A stretch of 64,000 nt of DNA from Acanthosoma haemorrhoidale (GCA_930367205.1 OV884011.1:172743226-172807225), one strand, 5' to 3'. Positions 24,834 through 36,300 are shown, counted from the first letter of the stretch. The notes: generated by a model from the sequence alone, not told the origin. Numbers and translations: made by a program.

Positions 24834-25037
24834 ATAGTATTTATAGTACACAGTAGAAGTTTCCGGAAGGTTCCGTCCAGGGTCCAAGTCAGCGAAGAAG
24901 CAAATGTTGAGTTACAAACCACACGGAATGTGAAAGATAATCCAGCAGATGATTCGGTTACTAAACCTACTTGGAGTAGAGTAAAGGGCAAGAGTGTAAT
25001 ACTACAAACAGTTGAATTATTTAAACAGTCCAAATAA
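24834..25037 (+). other. Unrecognised hydrophilic open frame without a start codon
   Basis: From the stop before 24834 to TAA at 25035-25037 the frame is open for 67 codons. The last fifty read as typical soluble protein (QVSEEANVELQTTRNVKDNP, then SVTKPTWSRVKGKSV), rich in charged residues, unlike the hydrophobic random frames of this AT-rich window. No ATG precedes it. It could be an internal or last exon or a transposon remnant; no family is recognised. An antisense frame over the same bases is Leu/Ile-rich and probably a shadow. Confidence 0.25.
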
Positions 25038-25484
25038 CTATACGCTTACATGGAGTACAACCTCGAAAATGGGGATTTATAATTTAAAAGATTAAATAAA
25101 CTTTAAACCCTTACAGTCAAAGAGTTCCATGAAAGGACAAATGCATTGACGAACTAGATATTTATCAATAATATATAGTTGAAGAAAGTGTTAACTAAAT
25201 TAAGAAAAAATACTAGATAATAATAAAATACAATTTGAGCACATAACTATATAAAAGTATGTGAGGGTAGAGGATTCCAGAAGGTACTAGAGCGAGAAAG
25301 GAAGGACTGATCGTATGCTGCATTCCCCCCCCCCTCCAAAAACCCCTTTATTTTAACATTTTTACAAGCAAATGAACAATATAATTACTTCTCTTGATGC
25401 ATACTATGATGCATTTGAAGGAGGGTAGAATTAAAATTAAAATTATCTTTTTACAGTGAAAATTACAATAATCAAATAGACTGG

Positions 25485-25515
25485 GCTAGGTGATGGGGCT
25501 CACCTTCGGTTTGGC
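25485..25515 (-). mobile_element. Non-LTR 3' terminal hairpin (antisense tail)
   Basis: AGGTGA (25488-25493), TGGGGC, TCACCT (25500-25505) is the same stem-loop that ends the non-LTR copies at 3496, 14761 and 60614, here in antisense. The sequence beyond it, upstream in the element's sense, does not match those copies, so this is either another subfamily or a chimera. Confidence 0.65.
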
Positions 25516-25707
25516 TGCAGTTTTGTGGGCAGGAGTATAAAGGTCAGAGAGACAGGATCTTGTATTCAGGGTGTAGACTGAGGTTTCGAACTGTACAACT
25601 GTACCCCTCTTATATATACAATATTTTACAGGTTCAAAACCTAAGTCTACTCCTCGCTCACAAGATCCCGTCTGTCCGACCTTTATACTCCTGCCCACAA
25701 AACTGCA
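25516..25707. repeat. 81-bp inverted duplication with a 30-bp spacer
   Basis: Positions 25516-25596 and 25627-25707 are reverse complements with roughly 84 percent identity by eye and no length difference. The matching starts at TGCAGTTTTGTGGGCAGGAG in the left arm. It directly joins the antisense retroelement hairpin at 25488, so the left arm is probably part of that element's tail and the right arm a second, inverted copy. Transcripts across it would fold into a long hairpin. Confidence 0.85.
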
Positions 25708-27249
25708 GCATACTACCTTCTAATATCCACTATGCTTCACCCCTACGAACCTTCAAACCTCTCTTTTTCCAACACCTACTCACCATCAAATTAGTCTGGA
25801 AACGATTCACCCATACATTATTTTATATTTCCCTACTTTTACTATTGTAAAAAATATTTTTATTTGATTGTTAACCATATATAGATAAACTTTAGCTGCT
25901 AGTTTGTATCTCACTTTCTTGTTTTCTTTTGTATTAGTATTTAAATATAATATAATATAAAGGTTTTTTATTTAATGTCTTACTTTCCAGACTTCTGCAT
26001 ATGGTTGTTTTTCTTCTTTTTCTTTCTTGATTTCTTATACTATGCATCCTATGGGCTTTATTCACTAAAATCAGTTAAACAACTTTTATTTCATAATTAT
26101 TATTATCATTCCTATAGAGGTTTACACTTTATTTGACATCGTTATTAATATTTTGTTTTTCTTTTCTTTTTTATTATGATGTTATAGATTATTTTATTTC
26201 CCAGACGTTAATTCGTCATTTGAACATTAATGCTATTCGTGGAGACTTGTTTCTAATAAAGAGGGAATAATTGTTGTTTCTATGGTATTCTATAAGATGC
26301 CAAGTAACAAATTACTTTTTAATTAACAGTGGAGTTATACTTATATTTGATGATTTCATTATATTCGCAATTTAAATTGCATGAAGATATTTAATTGAAT
26401 TCCATACATATTATTACTTATAGAGTATATACATTATTATTTATAGTGTTATAGTTAGTGTGCAGACAATATTGGACAGTCATGTACAGTAGACAAACGC
26501 CTGATTGTTAACCCCATTACGAGTATTACAAAATATTCATTATTTTGCAAGTAACAACAATTTTCATTCGTCATATCTCCAGGGAGCGGGAAAAACACGT
26601 ACCCTAGTAATTTGTGTTAATTAAACATTTACAACAGCCCCGGTAGCTGCGTTGAATACATGTACCATTCAGCACCCCTCCCCCCTCCCAAGCGAGACCC
26701 CTCGTCACGTGCCACCCCCTCAATTATTCATTCATCGTCTGCTAAATAATGTCTAAGACGCCATAGGTTTCAGCTCGCCTGTTGGCAGTTGCTTGCCAAC
26801 ATGCTGAAAGATAAATTTCTATCTAAATGCTTAAATAAACAATTAATATACAACTTCCGGAAGCAACAGTATCGGCCGGAAGCTAATGGTTACGAATTTC
26901 ATTCGTTCTCGAACAGTCCTTGATCTACAAATCCTACCAAATATCAAACAGAAGGAGTCAAATAAATAAAACCCTTTTCTTACCCTATCCCTTAGCGAAT
27001 ACAATTAATGTATACAACTAAAATATACACTTATCTATTCGTGGGAAAATAGAAAAAAAAAAGACTACAACTAAAACACTCATTTCTAGTTTTCTTTAAA
27101 ACAAAACTATTGTTTCTGTGTACCTTCTTTTCAGTTGATATATTATGCAGATCGGTTTTACTGCATTATTGTTGCTACACTTACAATTCTCCAGAATCCT
27201 AATACTATGTTATAAATAAAGTCAATTTATGTGGTGTCAAATCGTGTAG
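25708..27249. other. AT-rich DNA with one GC-balanced stretch
   Basis: No gene is seen. About 26620-26800 is GC-balanced, with C-rich runs and no open frame. A possible retroelement tail lies near 26240-26270 (TTTCTAATAAAGAGGG, a polyadenylation-like signal), but no coding part is attached. Confidence 0.45.
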
Positions 27250-27453
27250 TCAAAAGATGGGAGCAAGCCTAGGCGATTTTGTTATTATTCTTAGGAATAT
27301 ATTGTGTATTCCCTGCAGTTTACGGAAATTACTAGTACAGGCCGTACTCCAAGATGGCGATGCATGGGTTAATATAGTTCTGACAAGCCTTTTATAAACT
27401 AATGCTTTGTAAATTATCGGCAGTTTAGATGTTTTACAAAGTGGTGGAAACAA
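27250..27453 (-). pseudogene. Jockey-type reverse transcriptase fragment
   Basis: This minus-strand frame of 67 codons reads LVYKRLVRTILTHASPSW, then KLQGIHNIFLRIITKSPR, the two most conserved blocks of the Jockey-type C-terminal region (YK..LRPILTYA.P.W and LQ..QNK.LR.I...PR). It is a slightly better-preserved paralogue of the fragment at 9091-9258. Both ends run into unrelated sequence and there is no tail. Confidence 0.85.
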
Positions 27454-28690
27454 AAATGAGATTCCACCCTAGTCATGGTGTAGAGGTTTGAAATCTAATA
27501 TTTAGCAACGCTCTCAATAACATAAAAGTTATTATTTCCTTAATATTTTTTCAAGATATTATATATAAATCTTGAATTAGTAAACTAAAATGAATATTTT
27601 TTCAATAAACGTTTGAGATGTTTCCATATCCATATAGTTTGTCTATCCACAATGAAGATTTTATTTCATAAGCCACGCACTGATCTAATATGTTTAAATA
27701 ATTATTTAAAGTATATTTGTATTACTTGGCATTACATTAAATTAACCATTATTTACTTTATTTTCAAGCAGTATATGTTATATTATTCATTATAGTCGAA
27801 TAAATAAAAAAAATATTAATTTATTTTTGTCTTTTACTAAATTATATAGCCACGTTTTTTGGTGATTCAGGTTGTATACATACTATTAAAATAGTGCAGC
27901 TGTGAAAAATATCAGTATAACTAAACCATTTTCCTCATCAGGGAATGAAACAAAATATTGTAAGCCGGATACCAAGCAAAATATTCATCATTGATTAAAA
28001 TATTCCTCCTTCATGCAAATCGATACATAACGAAAAATCATACATTACAAGAACGCGACGAAATGAAACTGCGCCAAATGCTTCTTTTTTCTAATTTAAA
28101 CGTAAGACCAAAAATAATAAAACAAATATGCACCTTTCCCCGAATAAAGATATATTTTCCCAAAACAGGGTTTAGTTTTTTTCCATACTAAATTAATGAT
28201 TGATTCAATATATTACAAAAAAAATAATGGTTTAATTGTCATTTCGTTATAATCCCTTTATGTGACAAAATTATATTTAAATTCATTTATGCGTTTTCAC
28301 TGAGATCGAAGTATCGTTTTGGGCTGATACTATGAATGCTAACTATCAAAGAGCTTTGTAAAATAAAATCATTGTGGGAAAACAAAACTTTATTAGTCAA
28401 TAAATCAATTGCCAACATCTTGATGAGTGTGAGGTTCAGAGCCCTTTTCAAAACTATTGCGAAGGCTCATAATTATTAAGCATCAACACTATGTTTTCCT
28501 GCAGAGATATTTAATTCAATGAATCTGCTAATGAACCTAGACACCTCGACGGTGAATAACGTAATGACCGATATCTCTCAGACGAAAGAATAGAAATTAA
28601 ACTAACTACAGAAAGAATTGTAAATAAATGAATGGAATGAGGGAAGTGTTTGGCACCACCTCCTCCCCTAGTCACACTCGTCAACTATCG
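27454..28690. other. AT-rich DNA, no gene recognised
   Basis: Only short low-complexity frames are present and no repeat is recognised. The right edge is set by the TA target duplication of the mariner-like element. Confidence 0.55.
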
Positions 28691-28775
28691 TAAAGGGTGT
28701 CCCAGAACTAACGCAAGATTTGATTTAAATAGAAAACAAAGTTTTTAGTATTTTTGTTATTTTTTTATTGGATTA

Positions 28776-29170
28776 TTAAGTAAATAGGATAGGCTTATTT
28801 ATGGAATAACACATCGGGCGAATGGCCTCCACGACTTTGCTAGCATATACATCGAAATTTTCCATGACCATTTGGCATAAATATGGTTGAATTTCGTTGA
28901 TGCAGCATTTAATTTCTTCTTTAATTGCACGGGTCGATGTGGGCTTGTTGGCATACACCTTTGACTTCAAATAACCCCATAAAAAGAAATCTAGATGTGT
29001 TAAATCACGATCTAGGGGCCAATTCTGATCACCGAAAGGAGAGAGTACACGACCTGGAAATGTCTCATGCAATATTTGAATAGTTTCATAGGCTTATAGC
29101 ATGTGGCACCATCTTGTTGAAACCACGTATTGGCCACACCAATATCATCCAATTTCGGCACAAAGAACTG
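28776..29170 (-). pseudogene. Mariner-like transposase, catalytic C-terminal half
   Basis: From 29170 downward one frame reads KLDDIGVANTWFQQDGAT, with the QQDGA.C block that carries the second catalytic aspartate. A one-base shift near 29072 moves the match into the frame reading TFPGRVLSPFGDQNWPLDRD, then DLTHLDFFLWGYLKSKVY, which carries the third catalytic acid (the D of HLDFF). The usual WPPRSPDLTP is altered to WPLDRDLTH. The C-terminal frame runs to a stop at 28776. The frameshift alone would inactivate the enzyme, and the region with the first catalytic aspartate is missing. The family matches the insect group whose N-terminal domain is listed in Pfam as DUF4817. Confidence 0.9.
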
Positions 29171-29454
29171 TGTTTACGACGCCGGATTGATGATCCTGGA
29201 TTTTCAACAACACTCTCACGCACTGCTTTGATATTGACATTTAACGGATTGTTTTTGAACTACTAGTGAGTTCAGTGTCTCTAACTGATCCACTCTCCCT
29301 AAATGTTTCAATTAATCACAGTTGATGAAGTAAAAACACTATTGCGACCATATTTTGTATGAAATTTTCGAACTGCGGCCGCCAAACATTCATTATTTTG
29401 AAGATAATGTTTAACAATAAAGACACGTTGTTGTATCGTGTAACGCTCAATTTT
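29171..29454 (-). pseudogene. Mariner-like transposase, N-terminal DNA-binding part
   Basis: From 29454 downward the frame reads KIERYTIQQRVFIVKHYLQN, then AAAVRKFHTKYGRN, the helix-turn-helix block of the DUF4817-type domain that binds the terminal repeats. A stop at 29308-29310 breaks it. Further on, in another register, INIKAVRESVVENPGSSIRR matches the linker before the catalytic domain. The sequence then joins abruptly to the catalytic half, placing the internal deletion near 29170. Confidence 0.85.
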
Positions 29455-29567
29455 TACTAACCCTAAACTGTCAGCTGTCAATTTTTTTGTTTTTTTAGGG
29501 TATACAGCACTTTACTGCACAAACGGCTGCAAATTCAAATTTAGCGTTAATTCTGTGACACCCTTTA

Positions 29568-29901
29568 TTTCTATTTGCTCTCGACTGGCCATATTCATTT
29601 GTCTGTTTATTTCTTGTTTCCATTGCCTCTCCCCGCTCTCATGGGCATCACGCCATAATGCAGATTTATACAACGCCCTATTTAATTAAATCCTTATATT
29701 GCTCGTGGTGCATTAACGAAATTAAAATGCCTCGAATAATGAATACGACGCACACAGGAACATGGAATCATATAACCGGAATAATCATAATAACATGAGA
29801 ATTTTTTAATAACATGAGTGTGTTATTGATTAAAAACAAGTAAATATAAATTTTATTACTTTCTCATTTTATATAAATATATTTTATACAAATTTTATTA
29901 C
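29568..29901. other. Short unique spacer between two mobile elements
   Basis: This is AT-rich spacer between the mariner-like element and the Jockey fragment. ACTTTCTCATT at 29858-29868 is repeated at 30527-30537 just past the Jockey poly-A tail and may be that element's target-site duplication, separated from the coding start by about 35 bases of AT-rich filler. Confidence 0.5.
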
Positions 29902-30354
29902 TTCTACAAACGGCTGACCTGGAACCCACATACGAGACTAAAAAGACAAGAAATAAACAGACGCTTTGGACAACTGTACAGACTACTTCAAAGGACATCC
30001 CATCTCTCAATAGAAAATAAATTACTAATCTACAAAGTTATACCTAAGCCAATCTGGACATACGGGATAGAGCTATGGGGGACAGCAAAAAAGTCGAACA
30101 TCAAGCGTATCCAATCCTTTCAATCCAAAGTCCTGAGAACAATAGTAAATACCCCTTATTATGTCAGCAACAAAACCCTTCATAACGACCTTAATATACT
30201 CTACATTCTAGAACTCATCCCTTCCAAGCTTATGAAATTCCACAGTAGCCTTTCCAACCACCCTAATCCTGTAGCACAGTCTTTGCACTGCGCCACTCAT
30301 CCCTGTAATCCTCCTCGGAGACTGAAACGGCAGTGGCCTCGTGACCTGCTGTAA
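29902..30354 (+). pseudogene. Jockey-type reverse transcriptase, C-terminal 150 codons, intact frame
   Basis: This is the best-preserved element fragment of the window. A frame open from 29902 to TAA at 30352-30354 (about 150 codons, no ATG needed) reads RLTWNPHTRLKRQ, RRFGQLYRLLQRTSHLSIEN, KLLIYKVIPKPIWTYGIELW and RIQSFQSKVLRTIVNTPYYV, ending RRLKRQWPRDLL. These are the successive conserved blocks of the Jockey-clade C-terminal region in canonical order. The endonuclease and the catalytic FADD box are absent because the insertion is truncated at its 5' end. The lack of stops or frameshifts indicates recent insertion. A frameshifted paralogue lies at 11870-12340. Confidence 0.93.
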
Positions 30355-30528
30355 TCGTGTGACAGTGGGAGTCCTGGCAATGGCCAGTTTCTCCAATCAT
30401 GTCCTTATATGGTATGAATGAAATCATTTATCTGTATTATTATTGCCTTATAAAAGGCAGATTGTAATTATTGGACAATAAAGTTGTTGTTGAAGCGATA
30501 AAAAAAAACAAAAAAACAAAAAAAAAAC
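30355..30528 (+). mobile_element. Jockey-type 3' UTR, polyadenylation signal and A-rich tail
   Basis: The 3' UTR carries the family's shared words (TGGTATGAATGAAATC, TTGCCTTATAAAAGGCAG), the second being a small hairpin-forming word. AATAAA occurs at 30477-30482, and the tail 30499-30528 is A-rich with interspersed C. Sense orientation, an A-rich 3' end and 5' truncation are the signature of target-primed reverse transcription. Confidence 0.93.
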
Positions 30529-31902
30529 TTTCTCATTATTAAGTTAGAAATTATTGATCGAAAAAAACTACGTTACACCAGTATAATGTAAACTAGAAAA
30601 GGAACTCACCCGGTGGGTATTTGGTAAGCCAGCAAAAATATTTAGTATATTTACTTAAACAGTACTTAACCGAACCTAAAAACACAATATCCAACAACTT
30701 CAAAAATAAATAAAACAAACTATATTATATAAAATAATAAACGAAATAAAAATGAAGATAAGTTTTGATCAATTAATATTTCACTTGAGCCTCTGGAGTT
30801 TTGAAAAAGTAATAGTAATCAACTTCATGTAATAAATTCATAAAATATATTACCTACCGTTTTATCAGGTTATGATGCTGATTTAGATCGGTTGTCGAAC
30901 AGTAGTCAATTATTGAATTTCATAAAGATCTAAAATCATTGTTTTATGTATTGGTAAAAATCCACCCAATTAAATATAAATTAACAGCTCACAATAAACT
31001 CAAATTGTATTCAAAGCTAAAGGTATCTCAGTGAATTGAGAAGAAATGTACGTACATACAGAAATAAAATGAATCTGAACAATTGAGCACAGTATATTTG
31101 CTGAAGCATACTTGGAGCATAATTTTCAAAAACAAGAAAGAAAGAAATTTATTCATAAAGGAAAATACCAAGAGTCGTTTGGGCCCTGTTAGAACCAAAC
31201 ATAATTTCTTTGTAAAAAAAAAACATGACTATAAGTAAAATCCATCAATTCGAAAATGAAACGCTGGATGAAAGAAAACAAATTTAACAACCCCTTTAAT
31301 AATTCATAAACCCATCGTGAAAAATTGTGGTTCGTTTGAAAACAAATAGCGTGCAATAGCCTTTGTGTAATATTCAGAAGTAAATTGGCTACGAAGAGTG
31401 TTATACACTGAATAATGAATCGCCGTAGTGTCGTTTGAGTTTTCATTAATAAACAATAGATAAAATCTCATTCCACAGCTCCATCCCGTAACCATCAATT
31501 CCCTTTATTAAAACATTTACGGTTCGGGGAAATGACTCAGAAACATTCTAAGAACGGTCCATTAGGGCGGATTGCTTTTAAATTAACCGAGTGGAGAGCT
31601 CAATCATTCTAGTAGGCCATTGATGAAAACAAAGAAAGTAACGTATAAGTAGAAGTGTTTGTTGGCATGGCTTGACTTAATGAGAAAAAACTAGTTGAAG
31701 TATCATCGTATTTATCAATGAACAGCACTGATAGTAGAAAGTTATTTAAATGTGGGGAGATGAAACTACGCATTCCTAAAAACCCTAAAAATAAATTAGG
31801 GTTCTAGTTATTTTAGTCCTGAATCATTGGTTGAGATATCGGCAGTTCTTGTTTTTTTTAATATTTTTTTTTTCTGAACGTATCCGTGACCTAAGCAGTG
31901 TG
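30529..31902. other. AT-rich DNA, no gene recognised
   Basis: No gene is recognised. Two overlapping minus-strand frames (31189-31446, 31304-31498) look random. About 31500-31630 is GC-balanced (ACGGTTCGGGGAAATGACTC) and may be regulatory. Confidence 0.5.
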
Positions 31903-31962
31903 AACCAAAATACTGGGGTATGATTCCCAGCTCCCTCAAGGTTCAATTCCTGGTTTAAGCCC
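31903..31962 (+). repeat. tRNA-like SINE head or tRNA pseudogene
   Basis: TACTGGGGTATGATTCCCAG resembles the A-box and D-arm part of tRNA-Pro (CTAGGGGTATGATTC), and GGTTCAATTCC at about 31942-31952 is a perfect B-box in T-arm context (CAAGG TTCAATT CCTGG). The anticodon arm is missing, so no tRNA can form. It is either a tRNA-Pro-derived SINE head with a deletion or a pseudogene fragment. Confidence 0.45.
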
Positions 31963-33333
31963 ATTGTGAGGGTAAAACCGAATATGGATGTAGTGGATGC
32001 ATACCGTTTAAAAACCATAAAATGATTATATTTATTATTATAAATATTCTGCGAGTTCATTGTTAGTCGTAAGTACATAAATGAGAACAGAATAAATAAT
32101 TAAAAATAAATGATCAAAAAATGTATAATAAATAAGACAGTATATTTAAAATTACATATGTGCTACATAGAAGGAGAATGAAAATTACATTTCAAGGAAA
32201 GGATTCTAAAACTATGTTCATCTGGACTTCGTGTGAGTCTGGTCTTCTATCCTGATTAAAAGTACGATAATCGATGATGAGGTTGGGGAGATTAGATGGG
32301 GAAAAAACTCGGCCAGATAAGCAGCCAGGATGAGCACGCCCTATTGAGCAATCAGTGGTCCATTGTGAGAAAGGGTCCTCAGGATCCTGGTAGTCATCCT
32401 GTGGTAGTCATCTGATACGGGATCTTATCGGAGACATACATAGAGGACTGCAACCACATATAACAGTTAGTTCTATCCTATAAACTAAAGTGGGCGGGAT
32501 GGTTGAAAAACAAGAACTGAAGAACACTAACCACTCTGAGGGATTCAGAACTAGTAGTGTGTAAACGCTATTTAAAGCTGTACTTTTAAATAGGTACAAA
32601 GTATTTTATACTACACTAGCGTTCGCGGAAATCTATAGGGTTTTTTAAATTAAACTTCTAAGTCTTGATGTACCCCGATTACCAAGCCGATCAGTGGAGA
32701 TGCGATCAAAACAAAACCAAAAAACGTGCCTTCGGTGTTATTTTTCTGTCTAGACTATTTGAACCGGGAACATTATTATTTGTTGGTCAAATCGATCAAT
32801 TTAGTACATTTTGTCTTGATTTATTATTATGATTATTTTTCGTATGTGTAAATTATGTACTTTCCGACCAGAAACTATTTTATGATTTTCCGTTGTTTTT
32901 TTAGCTTTGTCATAATGGCTTAGAGCTGGGTCCATCATCCCTATTTTATTTTTGGTTTATATTTCTTTTTTTTCTTAAAAGATTGAATTTTTTTGTATGT
33001 TTTTACCACCAGTAATGTATAATGTAGAATAAGGTATTACTGTATGTAGAACGTTACAGGTTCTCAATCACTGATTCCCTATTGATGGAAAATATCACCT
33101 TTGTTTCTCTTCTGTTAGGCTTCTAAATAAATATTTACTCGTAAACGTGTGAATATACATACTACGAATGACGTAGGTCACTAATGTCTTAGGAAAGGAG
33201 AAATCTTTGATATGTTTATATACATGACGTGTCAAAATTGTTTTACGTAAATAAACAAGGGAACGCGCGAGTCTGTTGGCTGTTACATTTCTAGATGCGA
33301 AATTTAATTTTGATAAACTACAATACATCAACA
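31963..33333. other. AT-rich DNA, no gene recognised
   Basis: No gene is recognised. Around 32250-32420 base composition is balanced and there is a short direct repeat (GGTAGTCATC at about 32390 and 32403). The rest is low-complexity AT-rich sequence. Confidence 0.5.
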
Positions 33334-33625
33334 ACAATTTTTATTAAGATAAAATTACAATCTGCCTTTTATTAGGCAATAAGTAATTGAGATAAATGTT
33401 ATCATTCATACCATATTTACAATTCATCATTCACTCGCTCATTCATTCAATATTTACAAACAGCCCAGAGGCCCCCCAAATACACAAGGTTGTCACCTCC
33501 CTCGCATGCGAAGGAGGAAGCGGAGTATTGGGAAGTCCCCCACGCTCCTACGTCAGCCGCGTCACTGGATAAGAGCCAGCGGAGGCTGACCAAGAGCGCG
33601 AGAGCCACAGACGCTCATTTTGATA
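33334..33625 (-). mobile_element. Jockey-type 3' tail (antisense)
   Basis: Positions 33338-33460 repeat the 3' UTR of the copies at 11700 and 30360 (TTACAATCTGCCTTTTATTA, then ATTCATACCATATTTAC and TTCACTCGCTCATTCAT). Beyond it, 33465-33625 is GC-rich and unlike those copies, but words such as GGAGGTGAC and GCATGCGA on the opposite strand resemble the 3' portion near 51150-51200. That suggests a second subfamily sharing only the terminal tail. No open coding frame survives. Confidence 0.8.
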
Positions 33626-36139
33626 AATTATGTAGTAGTTTAGGCGAATGATAGTTTAAGCTGGGCATAGATTATGCGATCAAAATAGACAGGAGTAATA
33701 AATGCAATAGATAATCTATCCATGCTTTAGTCTCATCTAAAGTGTAATCTAATATATAGATAATATAATAGAATATCATCAATTAAGATTAGTTTAAAAC
33801 TTATTATTCACATTGGTGATGATAAAAATAGGTACAACTTTTTATGAATATGAAGATTATAAAGTGACTATTAATGATTTTGATTATCACCTCATTAATA
33901 ATAAGTTTAATGAACGTGGTAGTAATAAAAATCTTATACTGATCAGGTGTTCAAATTATTACTAATAAACTACCATACTCGCATAATCATATATGAAAAA
34001 ATTACAATGAATATAACTTCAATCAATGAAAATAATTTATTTAGTGACTGACGCATGTTCATATAAATTTATATTTCCCATAAAACTATCTTTATTAACT
34101 ATTACTTGACCCCAAGATCCATTGCCAATTTTATTTTTGGACATCAGATCAAATTTTTATTTACCAGCAAAATTTGTTAACATCAAGTATAAACTAAACA
34201 GTTTTTTTTTTTAATATATATGCGAAACAAATGAGGTCGCAAAGAAATGAAGAATGCAGAGAGTCCAAATGTGTGAGGGTCATAGATTCCCAGAATTCTT
34301 GAAAAAATGTAACAAATGCTATGTATTTGTAACTAAATATGCTTTATTTTAATTTTAAACCATCTCGGAATCTAAAAATGATTTGAACAAATAAAAAAAA
34401 TAAACAGCTAAATATTGTCAAATAAAAAACACTATTAATGGTAGCTTGGAACTTATTAAATATTCTGATCTATTGAATAATTTTTTCGACCAGAGTCGTT
34501 GACGTCACAAGCATGCATACATACTCGTACATCAAAGCGGACAGACCGACGGAATACGATATGTCATGGTTTTTGTGCCACCCCCTCTCGGATTGACTAG
34601 TATTGTTTACATGTTTCGTTTCGAAGGGTGTTTACCCCACTATCAATAACACACTATCGGAAGGGTGGGTATTATGACGAAACCCGTCACCATCGCACAT
34701 CACCTCACATTGCCGTGCACAGACATTGTTTGTTTAAATGGGGACTAATTTAGCGTATTTCAGTTGTTGGTGGTCATTTCGTACATTAAAATTGTTATGT
34801 TAACAGAATAAAATAAGTTTATTTTATAATTTAACTTGCTCAACGAAATTAAAAAATAAAACGTACATTTTGTTCTCGTGGTTTGAGCGAGTTCACGCTT
34901 TAGAAAACGTCCACAAAATACTTATATTCAATTAATAGATTTGTGCATGCCAGCAGTTTTTACTGTAAACAAAACGGAAACGTTTTGTATGGTTTAAACC
35001 ATTATGTTGAGTTAGCGTAAAGATACAAGTTAAATATAATATGTTAAATCAAAATTTAAAATATTAAGTGTATAAACTGCATTGCTATACACAATCAGAA
35101 GAGCCCTCACTGATCTGCTCATTCACAGAGTGACAGCCGTGGAATTAACAGCCAATTCAAGTTGTAGGGTATTTTGGTGCGCCCAAATTTATTCATAATT
35201 CAAAGTTTTTTTTGTGGTAGCAGTGGGTGGTTGAAACATTTCAGAGTTTTACCATTGGAGTAATGCAATGCAATACAAAGATTTCTACTTTTAAGGTTTA
35301 TATATTGTAATTTTAACTATTCATATTTAAATGTTACGTTTATTAATGTTTTAGTGTTACTTTATAGGGATTTATATTATTTATAACCTTTATATATATT
35401 TTTTTTAATTTAATACGACTTGTTTTAACTGTAAATAGTTCAGTTATTTTAGTTTTTAAATTAAAATTTTGAAAATTGGTGATTAAGATAAATGTTTATA
35501 TGATTGAAATCGTTCATGTTGTATATATACAATAAAAAGCTGTAGGCAGACACAAAACTATTGATTTCACAAGTCCCAATACTGATCTGGTAAATACTTC
35601 AGACTTCACTAAGTACAACCATGGAATATCAGCGTTGTTCTCAAAATACGGCATTGTATGCATGGTCTAGAAAAAAAAAGAGCTGCTAGCGAGCGGTGCT
35701 ACACAGAACTGCGATTAGCTGCGATAAGCGATGCGACAAGCCTGTCATGAGCCTGGGGGCTGTATCAGTCTTGCCAGTGACAGGCCGTCCGCGGGGAGCA
35801 GATATTTCCCTCCTAGCGTCACATTAATCTCCTCTGGCTCTCCTACCGTATTGGCACTCTATAAATATTTAGGGGTCATTCTCCTATTCATGCCTTTCAA
35901 CGGTCCCAGATATATATTGAAATCATGTTATTATTGGTTGGTTCTATTTAGAATCAAACGATTTGGCAATATCGACTGACCAGGTGTTAGAATGGACACA
36001 AAAATATACGTTTAAATAGTTAAAATGGCAAGTTGGTTTAGCGGTCATTCGCCAATATTCATCTGTATAGGTAACTGTGCTGTAAAATTGATTATTCAAC
36101 ATATATTTTAAATTGTATGTATTTAAAATCACTTGGGGC
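33626..36139. other. Unique DNA with two GC-balanced islands
   Basis: The islands are about 34490-34740 and 35570-35850. The first begins with a perfect CRE palindrome, TGACGTCA, at 34500-34507; the second ends with TATAAATA at 35860-35867. Both motifs are short and could be chance. No exon with supporting splice sites was seen. Confidence 0.4.
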
Positions 36140-36300
36140 TCCCCAAAGATTAGTTAGCACGTTGACTTCTAACTGTAGAGAAAGGGATTGGATCCTCGGC
36201 TTGCCCAAGGATTTTTTCTTTAGAGATGGGTCCTGTCGTGGTCGTTTCAGCGTCTTTAGGATATATGAGTAGCTACTTGAATAAAGCATCTCACTAGACC
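36140..36300 (+). repeat. tRNA-Arg(TCT)-like SINE
   Basis: TTAGTTAGCACGTTGACTTC has the A-box, and TTCTAAC at about 36163 looks like the anticodon loop of tRNA-Arg(TCT). GGATTGGATCC at 36185-36195 stands where a B-box would be, although it is degenerate. A poly-T stretch and a non-tRNA body follow, as in tRNA-derived SINEs. Stem pairing is too poor for a functional tRNA. Confidence 0.4.

Larger units (their letters stand above)
28693..29565 (-). mobile_element. Mariner-like DNA transposon, internally deleted
   Basis: The 873-bp element is bounded by inverted termini: AAGGGTGTCCCAGAACTAAC at the left and, as the reverse complement of the right end, AAGGGTGTCACAGAATTAAC. The match runs on for several bases more. 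Each end abuts TA (28691-28692 and 29566-29567), the target duplication of Tc1/mariner transposons. The transposase lies on the minus strand with its HTH part near the right end and catalytic part near the left. A full-length relative would need about 1.0-1.1 kb for a roughly 340-residue transposase, so several hundred bases have been lost. The termini are well matched, so it could in principle still be moved in trans. Confidence 0.93.

Noticed and set aside
34500..34507. CRE palindrome TGACGTCA as a regulatory site
   Set aside because: A single 8-base motif in 64 kb is expected about once by chance and has no adjacent gene.
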